NCBI RefSeq assembly: GCF_016056375.1
Contig: NZ_JAEDAE010000002.1
Location: 496,001-560,000 of the forward strand
DNA length: 64,000 nucleotides
From: Hymenobacter negativus
Lineage (GTDB): Bacteria > Bacteroidota > Bacteroidia > Cytophagales > Hymenobacteraceae
Direction: 5' to 3'
A program made the position numbers and the translations under genes. The notes under the pieces are model-generated. The model saw only the letters and a program-made list of their open reading frames with translations, searched no databases and was not told the DNA's origin. Positions 33,938 through 41,510 of the stretch are shown one piece after another (the first letter of the stretch is position 1; each line of letters starts with the position of its first letter).

Positions 33938-35338
33938 CTACTGCGCGATGCGCTGGCTGAAGGAGCCGGCCGCCGTCAGCAGCCGCACAACGTACACGCC
34001 CGTGGGCAGCGAGCGCAGGTCCAGTACCCACTGGCCGGGTTGGGCCGCATCGTTAGCGCAGGGCACTTGCAACTGGCGTCCCAAGGCATCTAGTACCCGT
34101 ACGGTGGCGGGGCCCTGCGCCAGGGTTTCGCTGGGCAGCGAAGTGCTGACCACCCATTCCTGGGCCGAGTGGCCAGGGTACACGGCGAACCCGCTGCCAA
34201 AACGGCCTACCTTCACGGCGCGCACCGGCGAGAAATCATACGTGCCGTCCAAATCTATCTGCCGCAGGCGGTAGTAGCTGGTTCCAGGCAGCGGTTGTTC
34301 ATCTGTGGCGTGGTAGGTGGTCTGCTGCTGGGTGGTGCCGGCGGCCGCTACCGAACTCAGCTCACGGAATACTTTACCGTCCGACGAGCGTTCTACGACA
34401 AAAGCCCGGCTGTTTTTTTCCAACGCCGTCACCCAGTCCAGGCCCACTTTCTGGTCATCCAAAACCTGAACGTTAAAAAGCGTCAGCTCAACCGGGAGGG
34501 CTTTGCAGCGGATGCTGGGTGCTTCCGCATCGCAATTGGCCTCGTTGGTATTTGCCGCGGCCAGCGCCGCCCCGCACCCAGCAGAAGGAGTGCGCTGTAC
34601 GCAGACCGATATGGCCGCGGCTGCGCAGTTGTTCAACAGGTGGGTAGTAGCACCATTGCCTCCGTACACGCACCCCGTCACTACCAGGGAGCCGGAGAAC
34701 TGGTTGTTGCTGCCGCACAGCGTATTATTGGCGCCACCCACCGATAGGTCCAGATTGCCTCCTACGTTCAGGGAGCCGTCGGAAACAATGTTGGAACTGA
34801 GCAGCACCAGGTTGCAGCCGGTAGTGACCGAGGCCCCGGCCGCAATGCTAACAGTCGCTTTGTTAACGGTCATCTTGTCGACTCGAACGCTGCTCCCCGT
34901 GCCTACGAGTAGGTTGGTTGCTCTTAGCGAACTAGTGCCGTCGCCCAGAGTGAAAGCAGCATTCCCATCGATAGTGCCTCCATTGGACAAATTGAGCGAT
35001 GCTCGGCTCGATACAATAATATTGCCGCCGGCCGCGACGGTCAGGGAGCCGCCACTGAGGATGGTTAGCACCCCATCATCTACCGAAATGCTTCCTCCGT
35101 TGCCTACCGAGTAGGCACTCGACAGCGTCACGTTATAGTTTCCAATAACGATTCTGTCGTTGCTGCCTGGGGTTGGTATTGCCGGGCAGCCAGAGCCTGT
35201 GTTTTGCGCTGCAAAGGTATTGGGGTCGGTCAGGGAGCCGTCATGAGTAACGCGGTACGTGCATTGCGCAGTTGCCTGTATCGGCATTCCCGAAAAAAAC
35301 GCGCTGATAATCAATGCAATCAGTAATGACTTTTTCAT
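33938..35338 (-). CDS. Secreted repeat protein with atypical T9SS tail
   Basis: The 466-residue product has a signal peptide (MKKSLLIALIISAFFSG, cleavage near ATA-Q). The N-terminal half is a Gly/Ser/Thr/Val-rich beta-helix-like region (GGSISVDDGVLTILSGGSL and similar). The C-terminal half has ALPVELTLFNVQ, a motif common before T9SS tails, then LDWVTALEKNSRAFVVERS and a sorting-type ending with LDLRSLPTGVYVVRLL. The usual YPNPA opening of the tail reads VYPGHSAQEWVV here. Ten Cys in the middle may form disulfides. It is probably a surface or matrix protein. Confidence 0.82.
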   Translation of the reverse strand: MKKSLLIALIISAFFSGMPIQATAQCTYRVTHDGSLTDPNTFAAQNTGSGCPAIPTPGSNDRIVIGNYNVTLSSAYSVGNGGSISVDDGVLTILSGGSLTVAAGGNIIVSSRASLNLSNGGTIDGNAAFTLGDGTSSLRATNLLVGTGSSVRVDKMTVNKATVSIAAGASVTTGCNLVLLSSNIVSDGSLNVGGNLDLSVGGANNTLCGSNNQFSGSLVVTGCVYGGNGATTHLLNNCAAAAISVCVQRTPSAGCGAALAAANTNEANCDAEAPSIRCKALPVELTLFNVQVLDDQKVGLDWVTALEKNSRAFVVERSSDGKVFRELSSVAAAGTTQQQTTYHATDEQPLPGTSYYRLRQIDLDGTYDFSPVRAVKVGRFGSGFAVYPGHSAQEWVVSTSLPSETLAQGPATVRVLDALGRQLQVPCANDAAQPGQWVLDLRSLPTGVYVVRLLTAAGSFSQRIAQ

Positions 35339-35738
35339 GGCGCATGGGAGGAAGAGAGATGAGGTTTAAGACATTACTAAATTTAATGATATATGCGATA
35401 AATAAAAAATATAATTCGAAAAATGCAATTAAAGCGAAATTGCATATGTTTTTAGTCGGTTTATGTAATTATCATGATTGCTGTATATTTACAGACATGG
35501 CTTTGATAAGAAGATATTGATTTTCAATAAATTTTGATGATGCGGTTCAGGTAATAAGCACTTGTTATTGAGCCAAAGCTGCCAGCTCTTAATATGCCCT
35601 AAATGCACGATTAGCCCTATTGCGAGCAAATTCGAACTGGCTTATATAATGAAAATACTTTGTTTTATTATATTGCTAAATAGTTAAGCTTCATGCCGAT
35701 GGCGGCGCTGCCTGCGTCGTCTGTTCGTTTTTTTCGCC
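35339..35738. other. AT-rich intergenic region
   Basis: This 400-base stretch has no convincing gene and is far more AT-rich than its surroundings. The only structure seen is ATGCAATT/AATTGCAT at 35423-35445, an 8-bp inverted repeat that could bind a regulator. No TAnnTTTG box was found pointing at either neighbour. Confidence 0.5.
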
Positions 35739-36161
35739 TCAGCTCCATACCAGAACTACTGTTCCGGCCAGAATAAGCCCCGCGCCCAGCGCACCTTTCA
35801 GGCTGATGGTTTCGCCCAGAAACGCTACCGCCAGCAGCAATGCCAACGCCACGCTCAGCTTATCGACCGGGGCCACTTTGGCCACCGGCCCTAGCTTGAG
35901 GGCCCGGAAATAGCACAGCCACGACGCCCCCGTGGCCAGCCCCGACAGCACCAGAAAAAGCCAGGTGCGCCCCGTGAGGGCCGGCAGCCCGGCCGTGGCC
36001 CCGCGTGTGATAGCAATGCCCCAGGCCAGCAGCAAAATCACCACGGTGCGAATCGCAGTAGCTAAATCCGAGTCGACCCCCTTGATGCCGATTTTGGCAA
36101 AAATGGCGGTGAGGGCCGCAAACAGGGCCGAAAGCAGGGCGTAGGGAATCCAGGCAGCCAT
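35739..36161 (-). CDS. EamA-type single-domain transporter
   Basis: The 140-residue protein has about five membrane helices (YALLSALFAALTAIFAKIGI, AIRTVVILLLAWGIAI, WLFLVLSGLATGASWLCYFRA, and two at the C-terminus). KVAPVDKLSVALALLLAVAFLGE is the typical EamA/DMT end motif. It is half the size of standard ten-helix DMT transporters, so it probably works as a dimer. The substrate is unknown. It diverges from the nuclease-fold gene. Confidence 0.88.
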   Translation of the reverse strand: MAAWIPYALLSALFAALTAIFAKIGIKGVDSDLATAIRTVVILLLAWGIAITRGATAGLPALTGRTWLFLVLSGLATGASWLCYFRALKLGPVAKVAPVDKLSVALALLLAVAFLGETISLKGALGAGLILAGTVVLVWS

Positions 36162-36321
36162 GAGTAGAAGAGGAGAAGGTGACGCAAATGGGGCAGAAAA
36201 TAACCGCCCATTTCAGGGGTACGTAAGCCGATTTGCCCGCGCTGATGACCGGACTAAATTGCCGGCCGGTGAAGTCATTTCGCAGGTTTCGCTGTTACCT
36301 TTTCGACCCATCCCGAATCCT

Positions 36322-37047
36322 GTGCCTGAATCTGCCCCTGACTTCCGCCGACCCGACCTGCTGCGCCTCGACTACGACACTTACCGCGCCCTGCCGGCCA
36401 TTGCCAATTCCGACCTCTCGCGCCTGCGCGATGCCCTCGACGGCCGCCCGCCCCGCCCCCAAACCAGCGCCAACGACGGCGCGCTGAGCTTCGGCACGGC
36501 CTTTCACACTGCTCTGCTGGAGCCTGCCGACTACGTGCCCGGCCAGCCCGGCCTCAACGATACCCTGGTGTGGTGGCTGGTGGAAGGCGTCAAGCTCAAC
36601 ACCCAACTGGCCGGGCTGCTGGAGCGTGGCACCCCCGAAGTGAGCGTGCTGTTCACCGAGCCTGCCACCGATACGCTCTGCAAGTTGCGGGCCGACCTCG
36701 TGGTGGCTCACCCGGAGGAGCCATTCACCATCATCGATTTCAAGACCACTAATGCCCGCGATGCCGACCATTTCCTCTGGCAATGCTCGGCCTATGACTA
36801 CGACCGCCAAGCCGCCTTCTACACCGATGCTTTGCGCGCTGAGCGGTTCCTATTAGTAGGAGTGCAGAAAAACGAACCCTTTGGCGTGTTCACCATCGAA
36901 GTGAGCGAGCAGATGCTGGCCGAGGGCCGCCAGAAGTACCAGCGCCTGCTGCGCTTGCTAAAAGCCCCCGGCACCGCGCCCGCCTACCGCGCCGAAGCCG
37001 TGCAAGCCGCCGTGGATGCGCTGGGGCAACATTCAGACGACGAATAA
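36322..37047 (+). CDS. PD-(D/E)XK nuclease-fold protein
   Basis: The product is about 241 residues from GTG 36322. An ATG at 36160 overlaps the divergent start codon and would pass through a promoter-like TACCTTTT, so it is less likely. Family features are ALPAIANSDLSRLRDAL, LSFGTAFHTALLEP (RecE/exonuclease VIII-like GxxxH), and LCKLRADLV followed by TIIDFKTTNARD, the D...DxK active site. QAAFYTDAL is the helix after it. This is the RecE-C/Cas4-like branch of the fold. No phage recombination partner is nearby. Role in DNA processing is inferred from the fold. Confidence 0.8.
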   Translation: MPESAPDFRRPDLLRLDYDTYRALPAIANSDLSRLRDALDGRPPRPQTSANDGALSFGTAFHTALLEPADYVPGQPGLNDTLVWWLVEGVKLNTQLAGLLERGTPEVSVLFTEPATDTLCKLRADLVVAHPEEPFTIIDFKTTNARDADHFLWQCSAYDYDRQAAFYTDALRAERFLLVGVQKNEPFGVFTIEVSEQMLAEGRQKYQRLLRLLKAPGTAPAYRAEAVQAAVDALGQHSDDE

Positions 37048-37071
37048 AGCCTCATTAAGCCAATACAACAG

Positions 37072-37103
37072 AAATCCCCGCCTATACAGGCGGGGATTTT
37101 TTT
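37072..37103 (+). terminator. Terminator of the nuclease-fold gene
   Basis: AAATCCCCGCC pairs with GGCGGGGATTTTTTT across a TATACA loop. Confidence 0.9.
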
Positions 37104-37118
37104 ATTGAAACCCGATGA

Positions 37119-37154
37119 TTTTTAAACTTACTTACTAGTTAGTAAGTTTAAAAA
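37119..37154. promoter_or_regulatory. Probable TetR operator
   Basis: A 36-base near-perfect palindrome is centred on ACTAGT, with arms TTTTTAAACTTACT and AGTAAGTTTAAAAA. It ends four bases before the -7 box TATATTTG and 20 bases before the tetR-type start. This is the expected place for autorepression. Confidence 0.75.
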
Positions 37155-37157
37155 TTT

Positions 37158-37165
37158 TATATTTG
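37158..37165 (+). promoter_or_regulatory. -7 box of the TetR-type gene
   Basis: TATATTTG matches TAnnTTTG and lies next to the palindrome. The start codon is at 37174, so the leader is very short. Confidence 0.6.
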
Positions 37166-37173
37166 TACTGCTT

Positions 37174-37767
37174 ATGATAACACAGTCTCTGCCCACCGCC
37201 CTACCTCCCGATACGCGCACCCGCATCCTCGACCTGGCGGAAGGGCTGTTGCTAGAGCGAGGTTTCAATGCTTTCAGTTACCAGCACCTGGCCAAGGAGC
37301 TGGGGGTGAAGCCGGCCGCCATCCATTACCATTATCCGAGTAAGGACGACCTGGGGACGGCCATTGTGGCCCGGCAGCTGCGCCGCCTGCGCAAGTGGCG
37401 CGACCTGCCCCGCGTGGCCGACCTGCTGCCCGTTGCTCAGTTCGAAGCCCTGCTGGCGGTGTATGACACGCACCTCGGCCACGAGCGCCGCGTGTGCCTG
37501 TTTGGGGCGCTGGCCGCCGATTTTCGGACTCTGCCCGCGCCTATGCAGGCCGAGTTGCGCACCTTCAACCGCGAGCTGACCGAGTGGCTGGCCCAGGTGC
37601 TGGCCGTGGGCCGGGCCACAGGCACCCTGCGCTTCGTGGGCAGCCCGGCAGCCAAGGCGGCGCAGGTGCTCACTACGCTGACCGGGGCGCTGCAGGTAGC
37701 CCGCGTGCACGACGAAACGCCTTTTCAGGTGATAGTGGGCCAGTTGCGACTGGAGCTGCTGGCGTAA
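37174..37767 (+). CDS. TetR family transcriptional regulator
   Basis: The 197-residue protein has the N-terminal TetR helix-turn-helix: RILDLAEGLLLERGFNAFSY, then QHLAKELGVKPAAIHYHYPS (recognition helix), and KDDLGTAIVARQLRRL. The C-terminal domain is a typical all-helical ligand domain. The palindrome just upstream is the likely operator. The alpha/beta hydrolase gene 93 bases downstream on the same strand is the likely co-regulated target. The inducer is unknown. Confidence 0.92.
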   Translation: MITQSLPTALPPDTRTRILDLAEGLLLERGFNAFSYQHLAKELGVKPAAIHYHYPSKDDLGTAIVARQLRRLRKWRDLPRVADLLPVAQFEALLAVYDTHLGHERRVCLFGALAADFRTLPAPMQAELRTFNRELTEWLAQVLAVGRATGTLRFVGSPAAKAAQVLTTLTGALQVARVHDETPFQVIVGQLRLELLA

Positions 37768-37860
37768 CCGAGAGTCTTTTTTCGCGAATTGCGCACTCGC
37801 TTTTTCCATCCATCCACGGCTATTGCACAGGCCTCTGCCTGCACCAACCCAACCTGCCTC

Positions 37861-38784
37861 ATGACCAATACCTATTCGCCCGCTTATCTTTTGTGCGCTG
37901 AAGAAACGCTTGCCGCGCCGCCGGCGGTGGCCATGCGCTACCCCGAGCCGGCCGGCCTGCGGTGGCTCCGCTGGCAGCTGGGCGCGCTGTGGGCATTGTC
38001 GCCGGCGTTGGGGTTCCGGCAGGCGTGGCGGGTATTTACCACGCCACGCAAGTTGCCCACCAAGGCCTGGGAAGCACCTGCGCTGGCCGATGCCCGCCGC
38101 CGCACCGTGGCCGCAGCAAGCGGCGCTATTGCCGTATATGAATGGGGGCCGGCCGCCGCGCCCGCCGTGTTGCTCGTGCACGGCTGGGAGCATCGGGCCA
38201 GCTTTTGGCGGGCCTGGATGGGGCCATTGCTGGCGGCGGGCTACCGCGTAGTAGCCCTGGACGGGCCCGCGCATGGGGCTTCGGCTGGCCGGCGCACCAC
38301 GCTCACCGACTTTGGCGGGGCCGTGCAGGCAGTGGTGGATACCGTCGGGGAGGTGCGCGCCATTGTGGCGCACTCGTTTGGGGCGGCATCGGTGGCGGGG
38401 CTACCGGTGCGGCTGTCGGCGGGGGCGGCCTTGCCGCGCCTGGTACTCATCAGCGCGCCGGAAGGGCCGCGGCCGGTGGCCGAGCGGTTTGCCGATTTCC
38501 TGCATTTGCCCGCTGATTTGGTGCGGCGCTTTGCCGGGCACATTGAGCGCAGCACTGGCCGGACAGCCGATTCGTTTGCGGTGGCCGCGGCCGGGCCGGG
38601 CACCCGGGCCGAGCGGGTGCTGGTGCTGCACGACGAAGAAGACGAAATCATCCCCTTCGCCGAAGGCCAGCACATCGCCGTGGCTTGGCCCGGTGCCCGG
38701 CTGCACGCCACGCACGGCCTGGGCCACAACCGTATTCTGCGCGATGCCGAAGTGGTGCAGCTGGCAGTGGATTTTATCGGCTGA
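37861..38784 (+). CDS. Alpha/beta hydrolase
   Basis: The 307-residue protein starts at the ATG at 37861 (MTNTYSPAYLL). The fold is shown by VLLVHGWEHRASFW (oxyanion region), the nucleophile elbow VAHSFGAASVAG, the acid in VLHDEEDEIIPF and the His in HGLGHNRIL. The triad is complete. The N-terminus has a moderately hydrophobic segment but no clear signal. It follows a TetR regulator and is probably controlled by it. The substrate (ester or similar) is unknown. Confidence 0.88.
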   Translation: MTNTYSPAYLLCAEETLAAPPAVAMRYPEPAGLRWLRWQLGALWALSPALGFRQAWRVFTTPRKLPTKAWEAPALADARRRTVAAASGAIAVYEWGPAAAPAVLLVHGWEHRASFWRAWMGPLLAAGYRVVALDGPAHGASAGRRTTLTDFGGAVQAVVDTVGEVRAIVAHSFGAASVAGLPVRLSAGAALPRLVLISAPEGPRPVAERFADFLHLPADLVRRFAGHIERSTGRTADSFAVAAAGPGTRAERVLVLHDEEDEIIPFAEGQHIAVAWPGARLHATHGLGHNRILRDAEVVQLAVDFIG

Positions 38785-38796
38785 GTAAAGTACGGC

Positions 38797-39810
38797 TCAG
38801 ATGGTTTCCAGCCCCTCGGCTGCCAGCTGCCGAAGCACTTCGCGCGGCCCGTCGGGGTCCAGCAGCATCCGGCCGATGTGCGCCACGTATTCGGCCTCAG
38901 CTCGCAGGTCGCGCTTTAGCTGGCGGAGCTCCAACTCCTGCTTTTTGCCTGAAGCCGTGATGAAGCCATTGGGTCCGTATTTCAACTCGTTCATTTCCTG
39001 CTTCAGCTGGGTTTGCTGCTGGAGCAGGGCGCGGGTGTAGCGGGCCAGCACGTCGTCGGCCGCCGCGTCGGCGGGGGCGGATTCGGCCAGCAGCTGGAGC
39101 AGCGTGTAGAGGTCGTCGGCCTCATAAGCCTCGGTGATGTGCTGCATCCGGGCGGTTTTGTCGGCTTGCTTTTCGGGGTCGCGCTCCAAGTCGGGGTGGT
39201 GGGTGCGGGCCAGCTGGCGGTAGATGGTTTTGGCGTTGGTTTCGAGCTGTTTCTGGTCGGCTAGCGCGGCGGCTTCCTGCTGGCGCTGGGCCTTGGTTTT
39301 GCGGCGGGCACGGGCGGCAGCGGCGGCCTGCTCGTGCGGCGGCAGGGTAGGGTCGGGGATGAACTCCGAGGCTGAATCCTTGGCTTTTTTGCGCTCGGCG
39401 GCAGTTTCAGCCGCTGTGGGGCGGTGCCCGGCCGGGGCGTATTTGCGGATAATGACCGTCTCGTCTTCTCCGAACCGGTCTTCCAGCGTGCGGGCGTTGC
39501 CCAGAATCACGTTCGTAATCTGTGTTTCTTCCAACCGGCTGAAATAGCTCAGCAGCAGGGCTTCTTCCAGCGGCGCATACAGCGCGTGCCGCGCCGCCAC
39601 CACTGCCGTAGCCGCCGGCCCTACCTGCTGCCAGTAGCGCCGCCGGGCTTCGGACTGCTCGGCGCGCAGGTCGCGCAGCCGCTCACGCAGGTTTTCCACG
39701 TCGAGAATGGCCTGCCGGAAAGCTTGTTGCGCGAGCGTCCCGGCGGGCTGCACATCGGTTAGCACCGGGACGGTAATACGGTCAGGATGCGCGGAATCAG
39801 CTTTTTTCAT
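38797..39810 (-). CDS. J-domain-like protein with long helical arms
   Basis: The 337-residue protein is read from the ATG at 39810 (MKKADSAHPDRITVPVL). Most of it is charged, Ala/Glu/Arg-rich and probably coiled-coil. In the middle AKTIYRQLARTHHPDLERD, followed by KTARMQHITEAYE, matches helices II and III of a J-domain with the HPD tripeptide. Helix I is less clear. J-domains stimulate Hsp70 ATPase, so a DnaK co-chaperone role is possible. Bacterial proteins with an internal J-domain and long arms are known but not assigned. It ends 12 bases from the convergent hydrolase gene. Confidence 0.72.
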   Translation of the reverse strand: MKKADSAHPDRITVPVLTDVQPAGTLAQQAFRQAILDVENLRERLRDLRAEQSEARRRYWQQVGPAATAVVAARHALYAPLEEALLLSYFSRLEETQITNVILGNARTLEDRFGEDETVIIRKYAPAGHRPTAAETAAERKKAKDSASEFIPDPTLPPHEQAAAAARARRKTKAQRQQEAAALADQKQLETNAKTIYRQLARTHHPDLERDPEKQADKTARMQHITEAYEADDLYTLLQLLAESAPADAAADDVLARYTRALLQQQTQLKQEMNELKYGPNGFITASGKKQELELRQLKRDLRAEAEYVAHIGRMLLDPDGPREVLRQLAAEGLETI

Positions 39811-39817
39811 TTGATAG

Positions 39818-39845
39818 CAAAGGTACGGCCCGACTCTACGGCCAA
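39818..39845 (-). promoter_or_regulatory. Possible promoter of the J-domain-like gene
   Basis: On the minus strand TTG (39843-39845), a 17-base spacer and TACCTTTG (39818-39825). The start codon is only seven bases past the -7 box, so the mRNA would be nearly leaderless. Confidence 0.4.
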
Positions 39846-40738
39846 AGCTCAAACGCCACCCGAAACGTGTTGCAATGCGCGTCCACGATGTCGGCCAGCT
39901 TTTCTGAATAGCCCCCGCCCATGCTCACGGCTACTGGTAACTGGCGCGCGTGGCACAGGCCCAGCACCAATTCGTCGCGCCGCCGGCAGCCGCCGGACGT
40001 GAGCGCCAGCTTGCCCAGTTTATCGGTAGCCAGTACATCCACGCCGGCCTGGTAGAAGATAAAATCCGGCCGCACCCGCTCCACCAGCGGCTCCAAGGTG
40101 GCCGATAGCTGCGCCAGATACTCCGCATCGGCGGTGCCCAGCGCCAGCTGAATATCCAGGTCCGACTGCTCCTTACGCAGGGGGTAATTGGCCCCCGCGT
40201 GCATCGAAAACGTGAATACACGCGGCTCATTCCGAAAAATAGCCGCCGTGCCATCTCCCTGGTGCACGTCCAAATCCACAATCAGAATCTGTTTTGCCAG
40301 ACCGTGCGCCAGCAGGTACGCGGCGGCAATGGCCTGGTCGTTCAGCACGCAGAAGCCTTCGCCCCGGTCGGCAAAGGCGTGGTGGGTGCCGCCGGCGAGG
40401 TTCAGGCCGATGCCATCGCGCAGCGCACTTAGGGCCGATTGCAGGGTGCCGGCGCTGCTGCTCAGCGAGCGGCGCACCAGCTGCGGGCTTTGCGGCAGGC
40501 CCAGGTTGCGCACTTCGCGGGGCGTGAGCTGCAGGTCGCGCACGCGGTGCCAATAAGAGGGCGTGTGCACCCGCAGCACGTCTTCCTCGGCGCACAGGCC
40601 GGGCTCGTAGAAATCGGCCGGCTCGGCAATGCCCTGCCACAGTAGCTGCTCCCGAATCAGGGCGTACTTGGCAATGGGGAAGCGGTGGCCGGCCGGCAGG
40701 TCGAGGGTATAATGGTCGGAAGTAGCAAGGCGGGGCAT
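39836..40738 (-). CDS. Histone deacetylase family protein
   Basis: The 300-residue protein has the class of HDAC-fold deacylases: GLNLAGGTHHAFADRGEGFC (active-site His pair), LIVDLDVHQGDGTAAIF (zinc Asp and His), and YQAGVDVLATDKLGKLAL (second zinc Asp). Bacterial members remove acetyl groups from small molecules such as acetylpolyamines, or from proteins. The substrate is unknown. No acetoin genes are adjacent. Confidence 0.93.
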   Translation of the reverse strand: MPRLATSDHYTLDLPAGHRFPIAKYALIREQLLWQGIAEPADFYEPGLCAEEDVLRVHTPSYWHRVRDLQLTPREVRNLGLPQSPQLVRRSLSSSAGTLQSALSALRDGIGLNLAGGTHHAFADRGEGFCVLNDQAIAAAYLLAHGLAKQILIVDLDVHQGDGTAAIFRNEPRVFTFSMHAGANYPLRKEQSDLDIQLALGTADAEYLAQLSATLEPLVERVRPDFIFYQAGVDVLATDKLGKLALTSGGCRRRDELVLGLCHARQLPVAVSMGGGYSEKLADIVDAHCNTFRVAFELWP

Positions 40739-40790
40739 ACGTCGCAGTTACTGCGAAGCAGGGCTAGATGTTTTAGGGTGTTAGAATAGG

Positions 40791-40884
40791 AACGTCATGC
40801 CGAGCGCAGCGAAGCATCTTTACCTCACAATGAAATTTAGTTGCTGCAGCAGTAAAGATGCTTCGCTGCGCTCGGCATGACGTT
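40791..40884. repeat. Dispersed palindromic element, GTCATGC family
   Basis: Arms GAACGTCATGCCGAGCGCAG... and ...CTGCGCTCGGCATGACGTT pair over about 33 bases, loop about 28 bases. It separates the HDAC gene from the TROVE locus. Confidence 0.85.
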
Positions 40885-40949
40885 TGGCTGCTGAATTTTT
40901 ATAATGAAAATTCGTATCAAAAAAATATTTATAAATTATTTTCAAAAAT

Positions 40950-40983
40950 TATTTGCTCAATTAAAATTAATGCTCAATCTTTG
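40950..40983 (+). promoter_or_regulatory. Possible promoter upstream of the TROVE locus
   Basis: TTTG, a spacer of about 20 bases and AATCTTTG, close to TAnnTTTG, lie just before the short gene at 41005. Sequence here is AT-rich. Confidence 0.4.
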
Positions 40984-41004
40984 TCGCACCAAAAGCAAAC
41001 AACC

Positions 41005-41085
41005 ATGTACCGCCACCTGACATTCACCAGCAATTCGGATAAGAAACAGCCAGAACGACTGTCTCCGCTCGGTATGTTTGCCTGA
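41005..41085 (+). CDS. Short leader-like peptide 1
   Basis: A 26-codon frame (start MYRHLTFTSNSDKK, end SPLGMFA) follows a promoter-like sequence. It is followed 27 bases later by an intrinsic terminator. The arrangement of promoter, short peptide and terminator resembles an attenuator. No run of a single amino acid is present that would identify the signal. It may also be a stand-alone small gene. Confidence 0.4.
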   Translation: MYRHLTFTSNSDKKQPERLSPLGMFA

Positions 41086-41112
41086 TTTCAGCTTCGCCTG
41101 AAACCCGCTACG

Positions 41113-41139
41113 CCCGAGCCAACAACGCTCGGGTTTTTT
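41113..41139 (+). terminator. Terminator after leader-like peptide 1
   Basis: CCCGAGC pairs with GCTCGGG across a CAACAAC loop, followed by TTTTTT. Confidence 0.85.
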
Positions 41140-41178
41140 GTTTTTTGCGGTTTATCAACCGCTTAGCATACTTCTCCC

Positions 41179-41289
41179 ATGCACAGTATCCGCCCCGAAT
41201 ACCTGCCTAAACAGTTTCAGCTCCGCCCCGACGGCGGCGCGCTGAATCGGCGCGGTCGTGCTTTTCTTTCTGATTGGATGCGTCAATAG
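41179..41289 (+). CDS. Short leader-like peptide 2
   Basis: A 36-codon frame (start MHSIRPEYLPKQFQLRP, end FLSDWMRQ) lies between two terminators. It has a charged, Arg-rich composition. Nothing in it identifies a family. Its coding status rests only on the clean start, stop and the terminator behind it. Confidence 0.4.
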   Translation: MHSIRPEYLPKQFQLRPDGGALNRRGRAFLSDWMRQ

Positions 41290-41314
41290 TTTCGGCGTAC
41301 ATCCCGCGAAAAAG

Positions 41315-41345
41315 AAAAGCCCGGCCCGCAAAAGCCGGGCTTTTT
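41315..41345 (+). terminator. Terminator after leader-like peptide 2
   Basis: AAAAGCCCGGC pairs with GCCGGGCTTTTT. It lies about 165 bases before the TROVE start codon, so TROVE expression requires read-through or a promoter between. Confidence 0.88.
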
Positions 41346-41510
41346 CGTGTCATTAATTCCCAAATAAAAACACGTTTTTATTTGCCGGGAAGAGGTATGT
41401 CTAATTCAGTTTACAAATTAATTACTGCGATAATAATTGCCAACGAATTAATTTCTGAAATACTCAATCTGCTCAATTCCTTCCTTTCCACTTTCCAAAA
41501 TTTCCTCATC

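Noticed and set aside
35314..35520. 68-codon open frame in the AT-rich gap
   Set aside because: It begins inside the neighbouring gene on the other strand, and its composition is that expected of random AT-rich sequence.
36160..36321. ATG start of the nuclease-fold gene at 36160
   Set aside because: It overlaps the start codon of the divergent transporter gene, and a promoter-like TACCTTTT lies downstream of it.
37252..38373. 373-codon open frame on the minus strand opposite the TetR and hydrolase genes
   Set aside because: Both plus-strand genes are clear family members, and the antisense frame has no recognisable domain.
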